DNA of 5,948 nucleotides from the NCBI GenBank assembly GCA_002085205.1, contig NATF01000038.1, positions 1 through 5,948 on the forward strand, written 5' to 3'. The stretch comes from Candidatus Cloacimonas sp. 4484_275 (GTDB lineage: Bacteria; Cloacimonadota; Cloacimonadia; Cloacimonadales; TCS61). Shown here piece by piece: positions 1-5,948 of the stretch. The notes beneath the pieces are model-generated. The model had not been told where the DNA came from. It saw only the letters and a program-made list of their open reading frames with translations, and made no database searches. A program made the position numbers and the translations under genes. How positions within the stretch are numbered: position 1 is the first letter of the stretch; every line of letters starts with the position of its first letter.

Positions 1-5
1 GGGGG
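1..5 (+). promoter_or_regulatory. Ribosome binding site of the M48 peptidase gene
   Basis: A run of five G lies five bases before the ATG at 11. It is a plausible Shine-Dalgarno core that supports this start codon. The window begins here, so its upstream edge and any promoter are not visible. Confidence 0.5.
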
Positions 6-10
6 ATATA

Positions 11-1240
11 ATGAAAAAATTTTTATTGGTTTTAATCTCGGTGATTTTAACGCTGCTTTTATTTTCCGAAGTAATTGTAGTAAAAAGAAATCACGCCGTG
101 TTAAGGAGCGGACCCGGCTCCTTTTATCCGATTATTTCCGAATTAGAACCGAATGCCGAATTGCAAGTTCTCAAACATGAAGAAGGTTGGATTGAAGTTG
201 AATATATGGGAAAAAGAGGATTTGTTTCGGAAAAAATTTCCAAAGAAAAGAAAAAATCTTCCGAAACAGAAAAAAAAATGGCGGAAGAAAAAACGGGAAT
301 CAAAATTGCCAGAATGGGAATGACAGCCGGCGTGAAAGGGTTTGCCAAAAAGCTTTCGCGCAAATTAAATTCCGATCCTCAATTCGTTGATTTTTTAGCC
401 GATTACAGCTTCGAACCGACTAAATTCCGCAAATTCAAAAAGGAAACTTACAAAAAGTTTAACTATAAAAAAGCAAGGAAACTCAATCCTTTACCGAATT
501 TTTCCGAATTTGACAATTATTCTTTTTCAGAACAAGAATTCGGTTTGGCAATTGCGGCTAAAATAGCAAGTTTGGGAATTTCACAGGATTATGACAAAAC
601 CGAATATCTAAATTTGTTCGGCAATTTGATTGTGGCGGCTTCCGATGTTTATGACAAAAACTTCAAATTTTTCATTCTCGATATTCCCAACCCGAATGCT
701 TATGCGTGTCCGGGCGGAATAATTTTCATAACGAACGGTTTGCTTTCGATGATGGAAAACGAAGCTCAACTTGCTTGTGTGCTTGGACACGAAATAAGTC
801 ATGTCGCGCGCAAACACGGTTTGAAGGAAGCCGAAAAACGGTTTAATCAGATTTTGGCGGAAAGCGCCTTTTTGGAACTTGATGAAGAACTCGAAGAAAT
901 CGGCGAAACTCAGACCGAAGAAGAAACGGAAATTGAAGACGAATTGGAAGATTTGCTCTTGGAAACTTACGAACAAATCGCCGCGGGAAGACTCGGAGCT
1001 TACGAAAACGAAGCGGATAAACTCGGATTGTTATATGCCTTGCGAGCAGGTTTTGACCCGAACGAAATGTTAAATCTTCTCAAAAAACTGCAAAGTAGTG
1101 AAATAAACTCGAACAACGAACACTATTCCAAAGAACAAATTATTTCCAGAGAAAAAGCCATTCGCAGCGAATTGCAAAAATTGCGTTTTCCCAAAAAAAT
1201 GCTAATCAACCGAGAACGCTTTTTAAGTTTAGGAAGATAA
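11..1240 (+). CDS. SH3-domain M48-family zinc metallopeptidase, exported or membrane-anchored
   Basis: This is a predicted zinc-dependent endopeptidase of family M48, the group that includes BepA, LoiP and HtpX, which act in envelope protein quality control. Residues 1-19 (MKK, then a hydrophobic run) look like a signal peptide or N-terminal membrane anchor; no AxA cleavage site is obvious. Residues about 22-77 match a bacterial SH3 (SH3b) domain: 'LRSGPGSFYPIISEL', then 'EGWIEVEYMGKRGFV'. A Lys/Glu-rich linker follows (about 78-95). The peptidase domain carries the zinc motif H260-E261-I-S-H264, and E332-N-E334-A-D336 supplies the likely third metal ligand, so it appears catalytically intact. 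The 'NAYACPGGIIFITNGLL' segment before HExxH is also typical of M48. Between the two motifs lies a very acidic stretch (residues 289-314, 16 of 26 Asp or Glu), which is unusual. The gene ends 73 bases from the convergent alr. Family assignment is firm. Substrate and exact location (periplasm or membrane surface) are inferred. Confidence 0.93.
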   Translation: MKKFLLVLISVILTLLLFSEVIVVKRNHAVLRSGPGSFYPIISELEPNAELQVLKHEEGWIEVEYMGKRGFVSEKISKEKKKSSETEKKMAEEKTGIKIARMGMTAGVKGFAKKLSRKLNSDPQFVDFLADYSFEPTKFRKFKKETYKKFNYKKARKLNPLPNFSEFDNYSFSEQEFGLAIAAKIASLGISQDYDKTEYLNLFGNLIVAASDVYDKNFKFFILDIPNPNAYACPGGIIFITNGLLSMMENEAQLACVLGHEISHVARKHGLKEAEKRFNQILAESAFLELDEELEEIGETQTEEETEIEDELEDLLLETYEQIAAGRLGAYENEADKLGLLYALRAGFDPNEMLNLLKKLQSSEINSNNEHYSKEQIISREKAIRSELQKLRFPKKMLINRERFLSLGR

Positions 1241-1313
1241 AATTCAATAAACTTGGAATGTTTCCCTAATTTTTTTGTTTAAATCAATGGCAATTTTTCG
1301 CTAAAATCGGCGG

Positions 1314-3233
1314 TTAATAAACGAATATCACACCTGAATTGGGAAAAATCCATTCATCGTTTTGAGAATACACACTGATTGAATTTTTCTTATACTCAAT
1401 TTGAGGAAATTTCAAACGACCGGAAAAAATCGGAACGGCTTCCACATTTCGAAGAAGACCGTCAAAAATAAAATCAATTTGTACGCCTCTCGTAATTTCC
1501 GTAAGATAGATTCCCAACTGGTGCGATGCTTGGGGATAGAAGGTTTTTGTGGAAATCGAAAAATCGACTTCTTTTCCAACCAAATTTTTCAAATAAGGAT
1601 GAGAACATTTGATTTCGATACAACCTTGCGAAATCTTCAATTCGGTCTTTAATTCCAAATCGTTCACGAATACGGAAGTAACGGCAAAAAAATCTTTGTT
1701 TAAATCGAAATTATCATTTAGAAGCCAGCGATATTCAACATCTCGGCGCAAAAAATATTTTTCCAAAAGTTTTTCGTTTTTGGCGCAAGCAACAAGAAAA
1801 TAATCGTTTTGCAATTTTTTTGTGAAAGTAAGACGGGTATTCACAAGAAAATAATCGCTCGCCGAGATTTTTCCTTTTTGTCGGGAAAAATATCCTTCCG
1901 GCACTTGCGAAAATTTAACCGTGTGAACAAAATTTTTTCTGTAGTAAATTTCCCTGTCTTTTTCAATAAAAAATCTTTTTAAAATATCCCGGTAAATCAA
2001 ATCCGCTATTTCTTTGCTCTGCAATCTTTGTTCAATTGCCGTTTCGATGATGCCGCTCAATTTTTTATCGGAATAATCGCTCGAAACAAAATTGCGTCGC
2101 AAAAGCGGGGAAGAGCTGATAACTTTGCCATTTTCGTAATAATATCTTTTTGCTCTTCTACCGATTTGACAAAGAATTTCATAAGAAGAACCGCCGTATA
2201 AAGACGCGATATTTTCGGCGCGAATCTGTTCGTTTCCTTCTCCTAAAAGAGTTGCGATTTCTCCCACTTGCGGATTTTTCAAATCGGAAATGTCAACCGC
2301 AATCATATCCATACTCACTTTTCCGATAACAGAACAAACTTTTTTGCGAATCAAAACTTTTCCTTTGTTGGAGAGCAGAAAATCATAACCGTCCGCATAT
2401 CCCACCGGCAAAATGGCATATTTCATATTTTCGGAAGCGATGAACGTGCGATTATAACCGATAGAATCTCCCTTCGCGGCGGTTTTGATCTGACTGATCC
2501 GAGATTTGAAAGTCATCACCGCTTTCAAATCGATTTGATTTTTTAACCGATTGTCGGAATAAACTCCGTATGAAAGCAAGCCGATTCTGACCAAATTTTG
2601 AAAATCACTCGTGAATGTTACTACTCCGCTGCTGTTGGAAATATGAATAAATTTCGGTTTGAAACTAAGGTTTTTCAGTAGATCGGAAAATCTTGTCGCT
2701 TGTAAATTCGTGTATTCGGAATCGTTTTCCGCCGCCGAAAAATGGGAAAAAATTCCCTCAATTTGCAAGTTGGAGAACTTCCTGATTTTTTCTATTGTTT
2801 TTGCGGCAACCCGAAAGTCGATTCCGCTTCGTCCCATTCCGGTATCTATGTTTAAATGAATTTTTTGTTTCTTTTTCCTTTTATTTGCGGCAAAATTCAA
2901 TGCTTCCGCAAAATCGATTGTCGAAACGGAAGGAATAAGATTATTCTCCAAAATAATTTCAATTTCGCTCAAAAGAGAAGGAGATAAGATTAAAATCGGA
3001 CAATCGATCCCCAAATAACGCAGCAAACTTCCTTCTTCCGCATTTGCAACTCCAAAAAAATTGATGCCGAATTTTTGCGCTTTTTTGGCAATTTCAAAAG
3101 CTCCGTGTCCATACGCGTCTGCCTTGACAATTTGCATCATTTGAACATTTTCCGGCAAAAATTTCTTTAGTTCTCTCAAATTATACTCAAAATTGGATAA
3201 ATTAATTTCCGTCCAACTTCGTTCCGTTTTCAT
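1314..3233 (-). CDS. alr: Alanine racemase with a ~270-residue C-terminal extension of unknown function
   Basis: This PLP enzyme interconverts L- and D-alanine and supplies D-Ala for peptidoglycan in the cytoplasm. The start is supported by AAAGGA six bases before the ATG on the minus strand. The N-terminal TIM barrel has the PLP lysine K37 in 'IVKADAYGHG', 'NIDTGMGRSG' (R135), and R216 in 'VRIGLLSYG', which matches the Arg that contacts the PLP ring nitrogen. The C-terminal beta domain supplies the second catalytic base Y260 ('SIGYNRTF'), 'PVGYADGY' and M308-D309. The lysine that is carbamylated in Geobacillus Alr is Asn here (N128). The family normally ends near 'RRAKRYYYE' (residue 367), at about 370-390 residues, but this protein continues to 639. 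Residues about 380-430 look helical. Residues about 430-639 look beta-rich and end in 'WIFPNSGVIFVY'. I do not recognise this region. No stop or frame break separates the two parts. The gene lies 92 bases downstream of the PhoH-family gene, so co-transcription is possible. Confidence 0.95.
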   Translation of the reverse strand: MKTERSWTEINLSNFEYNLRELKKFLPENVQMMQIVKADAYGHGAFEIAKKAQKFGINFFGVANAEEGSLLRYLGIDCPILILSPSLLSEIEIILENNLIPSVSTIDFAEALNFAANKRKKKQKIHLNIDTGMGRSGIDFRVAAKTIEKIRKFSNLQIEGIFSHFSAAENDSEYTNLQATRFSDLLKNLSFKPKFIHISNSSGVVTFTSDFQNLVRIGLLSYGVYSDNRLKNQIDLKAVMTFKSRISQIKTAAKGDSIGYNRTFIASENMKYAILPVGYADGYDFLLSNKGKVLIRKKVCSVIGKVSMDMIAVDISDLKNPQVGEIATLLGEGNEQIRAENIASLYGGSSYEILCQIGRRAKRYYYENGKVISSSPLLRRNFVSSDYSDKKLSGIIETAIEQRLQSKEIADLIYRDILKRFFIEKDREIYYRKNFVHTVKFSQVPEGYFSRQKGKISASDYFLVNTRLTFTKKLQNDYFLVACAKNEKLLEKYFLRRDVEYRWLLNDNFDLNKDFFAVTSVFVNDLELKTELKISQGCIEIKCSHPYLKNLVGKEVDFSISTKTFYPQASHQLGIYLTEITRGVQIDFIFDGLLRNVEAVPIFSGRLKFPQIEYKKNSISVYSQNDEWIFPNSGVIFVY

Positions 3234-3325
3234 TTGTTTTCCTTTATTTTGCGCTGCGGTAAAATGTTACTTTGAATGAGAAAAACGACATTGCTTCAAA
3301 CAAGAAAAAAAAATCGCGTTTTCAT

Positions 3326-4675
3326 TTAGAAAAATTTTGCCGCCAAATCCGCTAGTGCGGAACGTTCGCCTTTTTCCAAAGTTACATGTCCGACAATCGT
3401 TTCGTTTTTGAATTTTTCCACAGCCACACTGAGTCCGTTGCTTTCCGAATCGAGATAGGGAATATCAATTTGATAAGGATCGCCGGTTAAAACAAGTTTG
3501 GTTCCTTCTCCGGCTCTTGTGATGATAGTTTTCATTTCATGCGGAGTGAGATTCTGAGCTTCATCAATGATCACATATTGATCCGGCAAACTTCTGCCGC
3601 GAATATAGGTGAGGGGTTCCAATTCAATGAAACCGAAATCCAAATATTCCTTTATGGAAGGATGCTTCTTGCCGAAAATTTTTCCGTTATTGTTTTCTTC
3701 CTGCTCGTTTTTATGAGAAAGCAAAATTTCCATATTATCATAAATAGGTTGCATCCACGGATTAAATTTTTCCGATTTGGAACCCGGTAAATAACCGATA
3801 TCTTTTCCCAAAGGAAAAATCGGTCTGGAAACAACCAAACGCGTATAATTATTTTTATCAACGACCTGATTTAAACCGGCGGCAAGAGCCAACAAAGTTT
3901 TTCCCGTTCCGGCTTTTCCCACCAAACTAACCAATTTCACGGAAGGATCCAGAAGCAAATCAAACGCCATAAATTGTTCTTCGTTACGCGCTTTTATGCC
4001 GAAAATTTCCTGACCGTGATAAAATTTGAGAGGATAAATAGCGTTGTTTTCATGAGAATAACGGGCAATAATTTCTTCCGTTTCATCTTTGGCGTGAAAT
4101 TTAATAAATTCGTTCGGATAGAGCTCCCAAAATGTGTTAGTTAAAAACTTTTCCTCTTTGAAATGGTTAAGCATTTTTCTGCTTATTTCCACGGTTCTGA
4201 AACCCGTGTATAATTCCTCAAAATTGATTTTATCCGTTTCGTAGTTTTCCGATTTTATTCCCAAAGCGTCTGCTTTAATGCGTACATTCGCGTCTTTGGA
4301 AACAAGAATTACTTCTTTGTCCTTTTCCAGATTTTTCAGGTATAAAGCGGTTCCGATTATCAGATTATCGTTTTTATCGGTGAGCAAAACATGATTGGCG
4401 GTTTGAGAAATATCGCGGCTGAGAACAACCCGCAAAATGCTTCCATGCTTTGTTTTCACACCTTTTTGAAGACTTCCGTTGTGACGAAGCGAATCCAAAT
4501 ATCTTCCTATTTGACGCGCGTTTCTGCCTTTTTCGTCCAAACCTTTCTTGAAAACATCAATCTCCTCAATCACGGTTATGGGAATTACAACTTCGCTTTC
4601 TCCGAAAGAAAACATTGCTTGCGGATTGTGAATCAAAACATTTGTATCCAGAACATAAATTTTTTTCAATTCCAT
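3326..4675 (-). CDS. PIN-PhoH family ATPase (YlaK/PhoH2-like)
   Basis: This is a two-domain protein with an N-terminal PIN nuclease domain and a C-terminal PhoH P-loop ATPase. It has the architecture of Bacillus YlaK and mycobacterial PhoH2, which are linked to RNA unwinding and cleavage. Its length (449 residues) is normal for that type. In the PIN part, D10 ('VLDTNVLI'), E38/D40 ('VIEEID'), the Asp of 'TDKNDNLII' and the Asp of 'SKDANVRIKA' fit the acidic metal-binding set. The ATPase part has Walker A G253-KAGTGK-T260, the 'SRPIFPLGKDIGYLPG' segment typical of PhoH, Walker B 'YVIIDEAQ' (D371-E372), 'LTGDPYQIDIPYLD', and a C-terminal 'KGERSALADLA' motif. All key motifs look intact. The start is supported by AAGGGAG five bases before the ATG. 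The gene is divergent from pfkA across 488 bases and is followed by alr. A T9 run just after its stop has only a weak A/T stem, so read-through into alr seems likely. The cellular role is inferred from the family. Confidence 0.93.
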   Translation of the reverse strand: MELKKIYVLDTNVLIHNPQAMFSFGESEVVIPITVIEEIDVFKKGLDEKGRNARQIGRYLDSLRHNGSLQKGVKTKHGSILRVVLSRDISQTANHVLLTDKNDNLIIGTALYLKNLEKDKEVILVSKDANVRIKADALGIKSENYETDKINFEELYTGFRTVEISRKMLNHFKEEKFLTNTFWELYPNEFIKFHAKDETEEIIARYSHENNAIYPLKFYHGQEIFGIKARNEEQFMAFDLLLDPSVKLVSLVGKAGTGKTLLALAAGLNQVVDKNNYTRLVVSRPIFPLGKDIGYLPGSKSEKFNPWMQPIYDNMEILLSHKNEQEENNNGKIFGKKHPSIKEYLDFGFIELEPLTYIRGRSLPDQYVIIDEAQNLTPHEMKTIITRAGEGTKLVLTGDPYQIDIPYLDSESNGLSVAVEKFKNETIVGHVTLEKGERSALADLAAKFF

Positions 4676-4784
4676 TCAATCTCCCTTCTAAATTCGGTTG
4701 AAGAAATGAAAATCTAAACGAAAGTTGTCAATATGAAATTAGGAAAGAAACAAATTTCCCGGTTAAAGAAAAAACATAAAGTTG

Positions 4785-4851
4785 TTTAAGAAAAACTTAA
4801 AAAAACTTAAATAAGACAAAAGTTATTTAAGAAAAATTGGGAAAAACTTAA
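4785..4851. repeat. AT-rich cluster of short direct and inverted repeats
   Basis: The 11-mer TTTAAGAAAAA occurs at 4785-4795 and 4826-4836. The 10-mer AAAAACTTAA occurs at 4791-4800, 4801-4810 and 4842-4851. Because TTAAG and CTTAA are complementary, the units also form inverted repeats. TTAAG-AAAAA-CTTAA spans 4786-4800, and a 9-bp stem CTTAAATAA/TTATTTAAG spans 4806-4831 with an 8-base loop. A regulator or nucleoid-protein binding cluster serving either divergent gene is possible. Low-complexity AT DNA is the simpler alternative, so function is unassigned. Confidence 0.5.
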
Positions 4852-4911
4852 CTAAAATAAATTTTTATCGAAATTTGTTCCGTTTTCCGATAAAATCGAA
4901 ACCGAATAAAA

Positions 4912-4940
4912 TTGACATAAAACTGCGCTCTTTCTTTTGA
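4912..4940 (+). promoter_or_regulatory. Possible distal or former pfkA promoter
   Basis: A perfect TTGACA at 4912-4917 is followed after 17 bases by TTTTGA (4935-4940), a poor -10 match. The first copy of the 15-bp direct repeat overlaps that -10 position. If the segment between the two repeat copies is an insertion, this box would originally have lain close to pfkA. Activity is uncertain because the -10 is weak. Confidence 0.25.
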
Positions 4941-4948
4941 GTAACAAG
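4934..4948. repeat. 15-bp direct repeat, copy 1
   Basis: CTTTTGAGTAACAAG here is identical to 5136-5150, 202 bases downstream. The bases on either side of the two copies differ, so the identity stops at 15. Together the copies bracket the palindromic repeat at 4995-5069. Confidence 0.85.
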
Positions 4949-4994
4949 AGTTCCGCATAATTGGGAATTTTAGAAGTTATTTATAGTGTGAAAT

Positions 4995-5069
4995 TGTCAT
5001 CCTGAGCGGAGTCGAAGGATGAACCAACTATTTGTCTAATTGTATCCTTCGACTCCGCTCAGGATGACA
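4995..5069. repeat. Perfect 26-bp inverted repeat (dispersed palindromic repeat, 'CCTGAGCGGAGTCGAAGGAT' type)
   Basis: The left arm (4995-5020) and right arm (5044-5069) are exact reverse complements around a 23-base loop (5021-5043). A transcript through it would form a very stable hairpin. Neither strand has a T run after the stem, so it is not a classical intrinsic terminator. It is much more GC-rich than the sequence around it. From memory, repeats with a TGTCATCCTGAGCG...GTCGAAGGAT core are dispersed in many copies in varied bacterial genomes and often give spurious 'HPERSRR' peptides. Here the reading frame through it gives 'CHPERSRRIQ'. The role is unknown; transcript stabilisation or a non-autonomous mobile repeat are both plausible. 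Confidence 0.92.
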
Positions 5070-5104
5070 GAAAATAACATGATTTAAGATGTTAAGAAAT
5101 TTAT

Positions 5105-5132
5105 TTGATAATAATGAGTTATGAATTATAAA
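5105..5132 (+). promoter_or_regulatory. Probable sigma-70-type promoter of pfkA
   Basis: TTGATA (5105-5110) and TATAAA (5127-5132) are separated by 16 bases, each one mismatch from consensus. Transcription would begin near 5139, giving a leader of about 25 bases. That leader contains the second copy of the 15-bp repeat and the GGAG ribosome binding site. The surrounding DNA is AT-rich, so chance matches are common. Confidence 0.45.
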
Positions 5133-5135
5133 AGG

Positions 5136-5150
5136 CTTTTGAGTAACAAG
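5136..5150. repeat. 15-bp direct repeat, copy 2
   Basis: This copy is identical to 4934-4948. It lies just downstream of the probable -10 box and ends five bases before the GGAG of pfkA, so it would be within the 5' leader of the message. Confidence 0.85.
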
Positions 5151-5163
5151 GAATGGAGAAAAA

Positions 5164-5948
5164 ATGATTAAAAGAATCGGTGTGTTGACGAGCGGCGGAG
5201 ATTCGTCCGGCATGAATGCGGCAATTCGCGGAGTCGTGCGCGGCGCGATTTACAACGGACTGAAAGTGTTTGGAATTTATCAAGGATTTGAAGGATTGAT
5301 AAAAGGTGATGTCAGAGAACTTTCCAGCAGAGATGTAGGCGGAATCATAAATCACGGCGGCACAATTTTGTTTACGGCGCGCAGCAAACTTTTTTTAACG
5401 AAAGAAGGAAGAAAAAAAGCGTTTGAAAATTATCGAAAACATAACCTGGATGCCTTAATCGTCATTGGCGGAAACGGTTCTTTGCGCGGACTTCGGGAAT
5501 TTATGGATGAAACGGGAATTATCGGAATCGGATTACCCGGCACAATCGATAATGATTTGTTCGGAACAGATTACACAATCGGATTCGACACGGCAATCAA
5601 TGTTGCGGTGGAAGCTATTGACAAAATTCGCGACACAGCCACTTCCCACGAAAGATTGTTTTTGGTTGAAGTGATGGGAAGAAAAGCCGGTTTTATCGCA
5701 ATTTTTTCCGCTTTAGCCGGCGGTGCGGAAGATATTCTTATTCCCGAAACAACCACCGATATAAAGAAACTTTGCGACAAATTGGAACAAGGAAAATTAA
5801 AAGGAAAAAAAAGCAGTATTGTCGTTGTTGCCGAAGGCGAAACTGTTGGCAATGTGGTTACTATTGCCAAAGAAATCAAGAAAAACACCGATTGGGATGT
5901 TCGAGTCAGCATTTTGGGACATATGCAAAGAGGCGGAATTCCTACCGC
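5164..5948 (+). CDS. pfkA: 6-phosphofructokinase, partial (3' end beyond window)
   Basis: This is the glycolytic enzyme that phosphorylates fructose 6-phosphate to fructose 1,6-bisphosphate in the cytoplasm. The first 261 codons are present, and about 60 residues are probably missing if the length is like E. coli PfkA (320). GGAG at 5155-5158, five bases before the ATG, supports the start. The sequence aligns almost without gaps to E. coli PfkA. The nucleotide loop is 'TSGGDSSGMNAAIRG', with Ser where Pro is usual. R73, the catalytic 'PGTIDND' (T127, D129, D131), 'SHER', 'VEVMGRKAG', the 'VAEG' Glu and 'LGHMQRGG' are all present. R22, R26, the Arg of 'IRDT' and the Lys of 'GKK' match effector-site positions, so allosteric control is plausible. 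The Gly after position 104 ('GGNGS') favours ATP over pyrophosphate as phosphoryl donor, since PPi enzymes have Asp there. N104 itself replaces the usual Mg-binding Asp. Confidence 0.95.
   Translation, partial: MIKRIGVLTSGGDSSGMNAAIRGVVRGAIYNGLKVFGIYQGFEGLIKGDVRELSSRDVGGIINHGGTILFTARSKLFLTKEGRKKAFENYRKHNLDALIVIGGNGSLRGLREFMDETGIIGIGLPGTIDNDLFGTDYTIGFDTAINVAVEAIDKIRDTATSHERLFLVEVMGRKAGFIAIFSALAGGAEDILIPETTTDIKKLCDKLEQGKLKGKKSSIVVVAEGETVGNVVTIAKEIKKNTDWDVRVSILGHMQRGGIPT

Larger units (their letters stand above)
4676..5163. other. Divergent intergenic region with several repeat types, no gene
   Basis: This stretch separates the minus-strand PhoH gene from the plus-strand pfkA. The only open frames are short and run through the palindromic repeat, which translates to the 'CHPERSRR' peptide typical of such repeats, so I call no gene. 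From left to right it contains the PhoH ribosome binding site, an AT-rich repeat cluster (4785-4851), and a small inverted repeat (TTTTATCG at 4863-4870 against CGATAAAA at 4888-4895). It then has a TTGACA box (4912-4917), a 15-bp direct repeat (4934-4948 and 5136-5150) and a 26-bp perfect inverted repeat (4995-5069). It ends with a promoter-like pair (5105-5132) and the pfkA ribosome binding site (5155-5158). No tRNA-like or riboswitch-like structure was recognised. Confidence 0.7.

Noticed and set aside
608..976. Minus-strand 122-residue open frame
   Set aside because: It is antisense to the M48 catalytic core. Its Phe-rich composition is what results from reading Glu/Lys codons backwards.
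1241..1313. Possible terminator between the convergent M48 and alr genes
   Set aside because: There is a T7 run (1270-1276), but the only stem before it is GGAA/TTCC (4 bp) and it is separated from the run. On the other strand the pairing is equally weak.
3304..3325. Possible terminator after the PhoH gene (T9 run on the minus strand)
   Set aside because: The potential stem is only GAAAA against TTTTC around CGCGA, too weak to call.
4391..4717. Plus-strand 108-residue open frame
   Set aside because: It is antisense to the well-supported start of the PhoH-family gene, with no recognisable domain and no convincing ribosome binding site.
4703..4731. TTGACA on the minus strand upstream of the PhoH gene
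   Set aside because: The -35 hexamer is perfect, but no acceptable -10 lies 15-18 bases downstream (17 bases gives CATTTC), so I do not list it as a promoter.
4785..5150. CRISPR array
   Set aside because: The repeats are short, irregularly spaced and AT-rich, with no uniform spacers, and there are no cas genes.
5028..5213. Minus-strand 61-residue open frame containing 'CHPERSRRIQLDK'
   Set aside because: It is translated from the right arm of the palindromic repeat and overlaps the pfkA start. Such 'HPERSRR' peptides are a known by-product of this repeat type, not genes.
1..5948. Frequent TTCCGA / TCGGAA words through the window, considered as an uptake or chi-like signal
   Set aside because: Many fall in frame as Ser-Glu or Phe-Arg type codon pairs within genes and vary in context. 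They look like codon preference, and I see no longer conserved word.

Overview
The window reads as ordinary chromosomal DNA from an AT-rich bacterium. It holds four protein genes and one 488-base intergenic region that carries several kinds of repeat. The proteins (an SH3-linked M48 peptidase, an alanine racemase, a PIN-PhoH ATPase and an E. coli-like phosphofructokinase) and a 'GTCATCCTGAGCG'-type palindrome would fit a member of the Fibrobacterota-Chlorobiota-Bacteroidota group or a relative such as Cloacimonadota. That placement is an impression from sequence style, not a demonstrated assignment. The alanine racemase implies peptidoglycan, and the phosphofructokinase implies Embden-Meyerhof glycolysis.

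Layout: (1) 11-1240 (+) encodes an exported or membrane-anchored zinc metallopeptidase of family M48, with an N-terminal bacterial SH3 domain and an unusually acidic segment between its metal-binding motifs. (2) 1314-3233 (-) encodes alanine racemase, convergent with the peptidase across only 73 bases. Its catalytic part is complete by about residue 366, and a further ~273 residues of unrecognised, probably beta-rich sequence are fused behind it. (3) 3326-4675 (-) encodes a PIN-PhoH ATPase. It lies upstream of alr in the same direction with a 92-base gap, so the two may be co-transcribed. (4) 5164 to the window end (+) is the first 261 codons of 6-phosphofructokinase, divergent from the PhoH gene.

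The divergent intergenic region (4676-5163) contains a cluster of AT-rich direct and inverted repeats, a perfect 26-bp inverted repeat around a 23-base loop, and a perfect 15-bp direct repeat that brackets the palindrome 202 bases apart. The second copy of the 15-mer overlaps the expected transcription start of pfkA. This suggests that a ~200-bp segment was inserted or duplicated in the pfkA leader.

The gene neighbours do not form an obvious single pathway. I see no CRISPR array, tRNA, rRNA, transposase or defence cassette. The observations most worth following are the C-terminal domain on alanine racemase and the repeat-bracketed segment upstream of pfkA.
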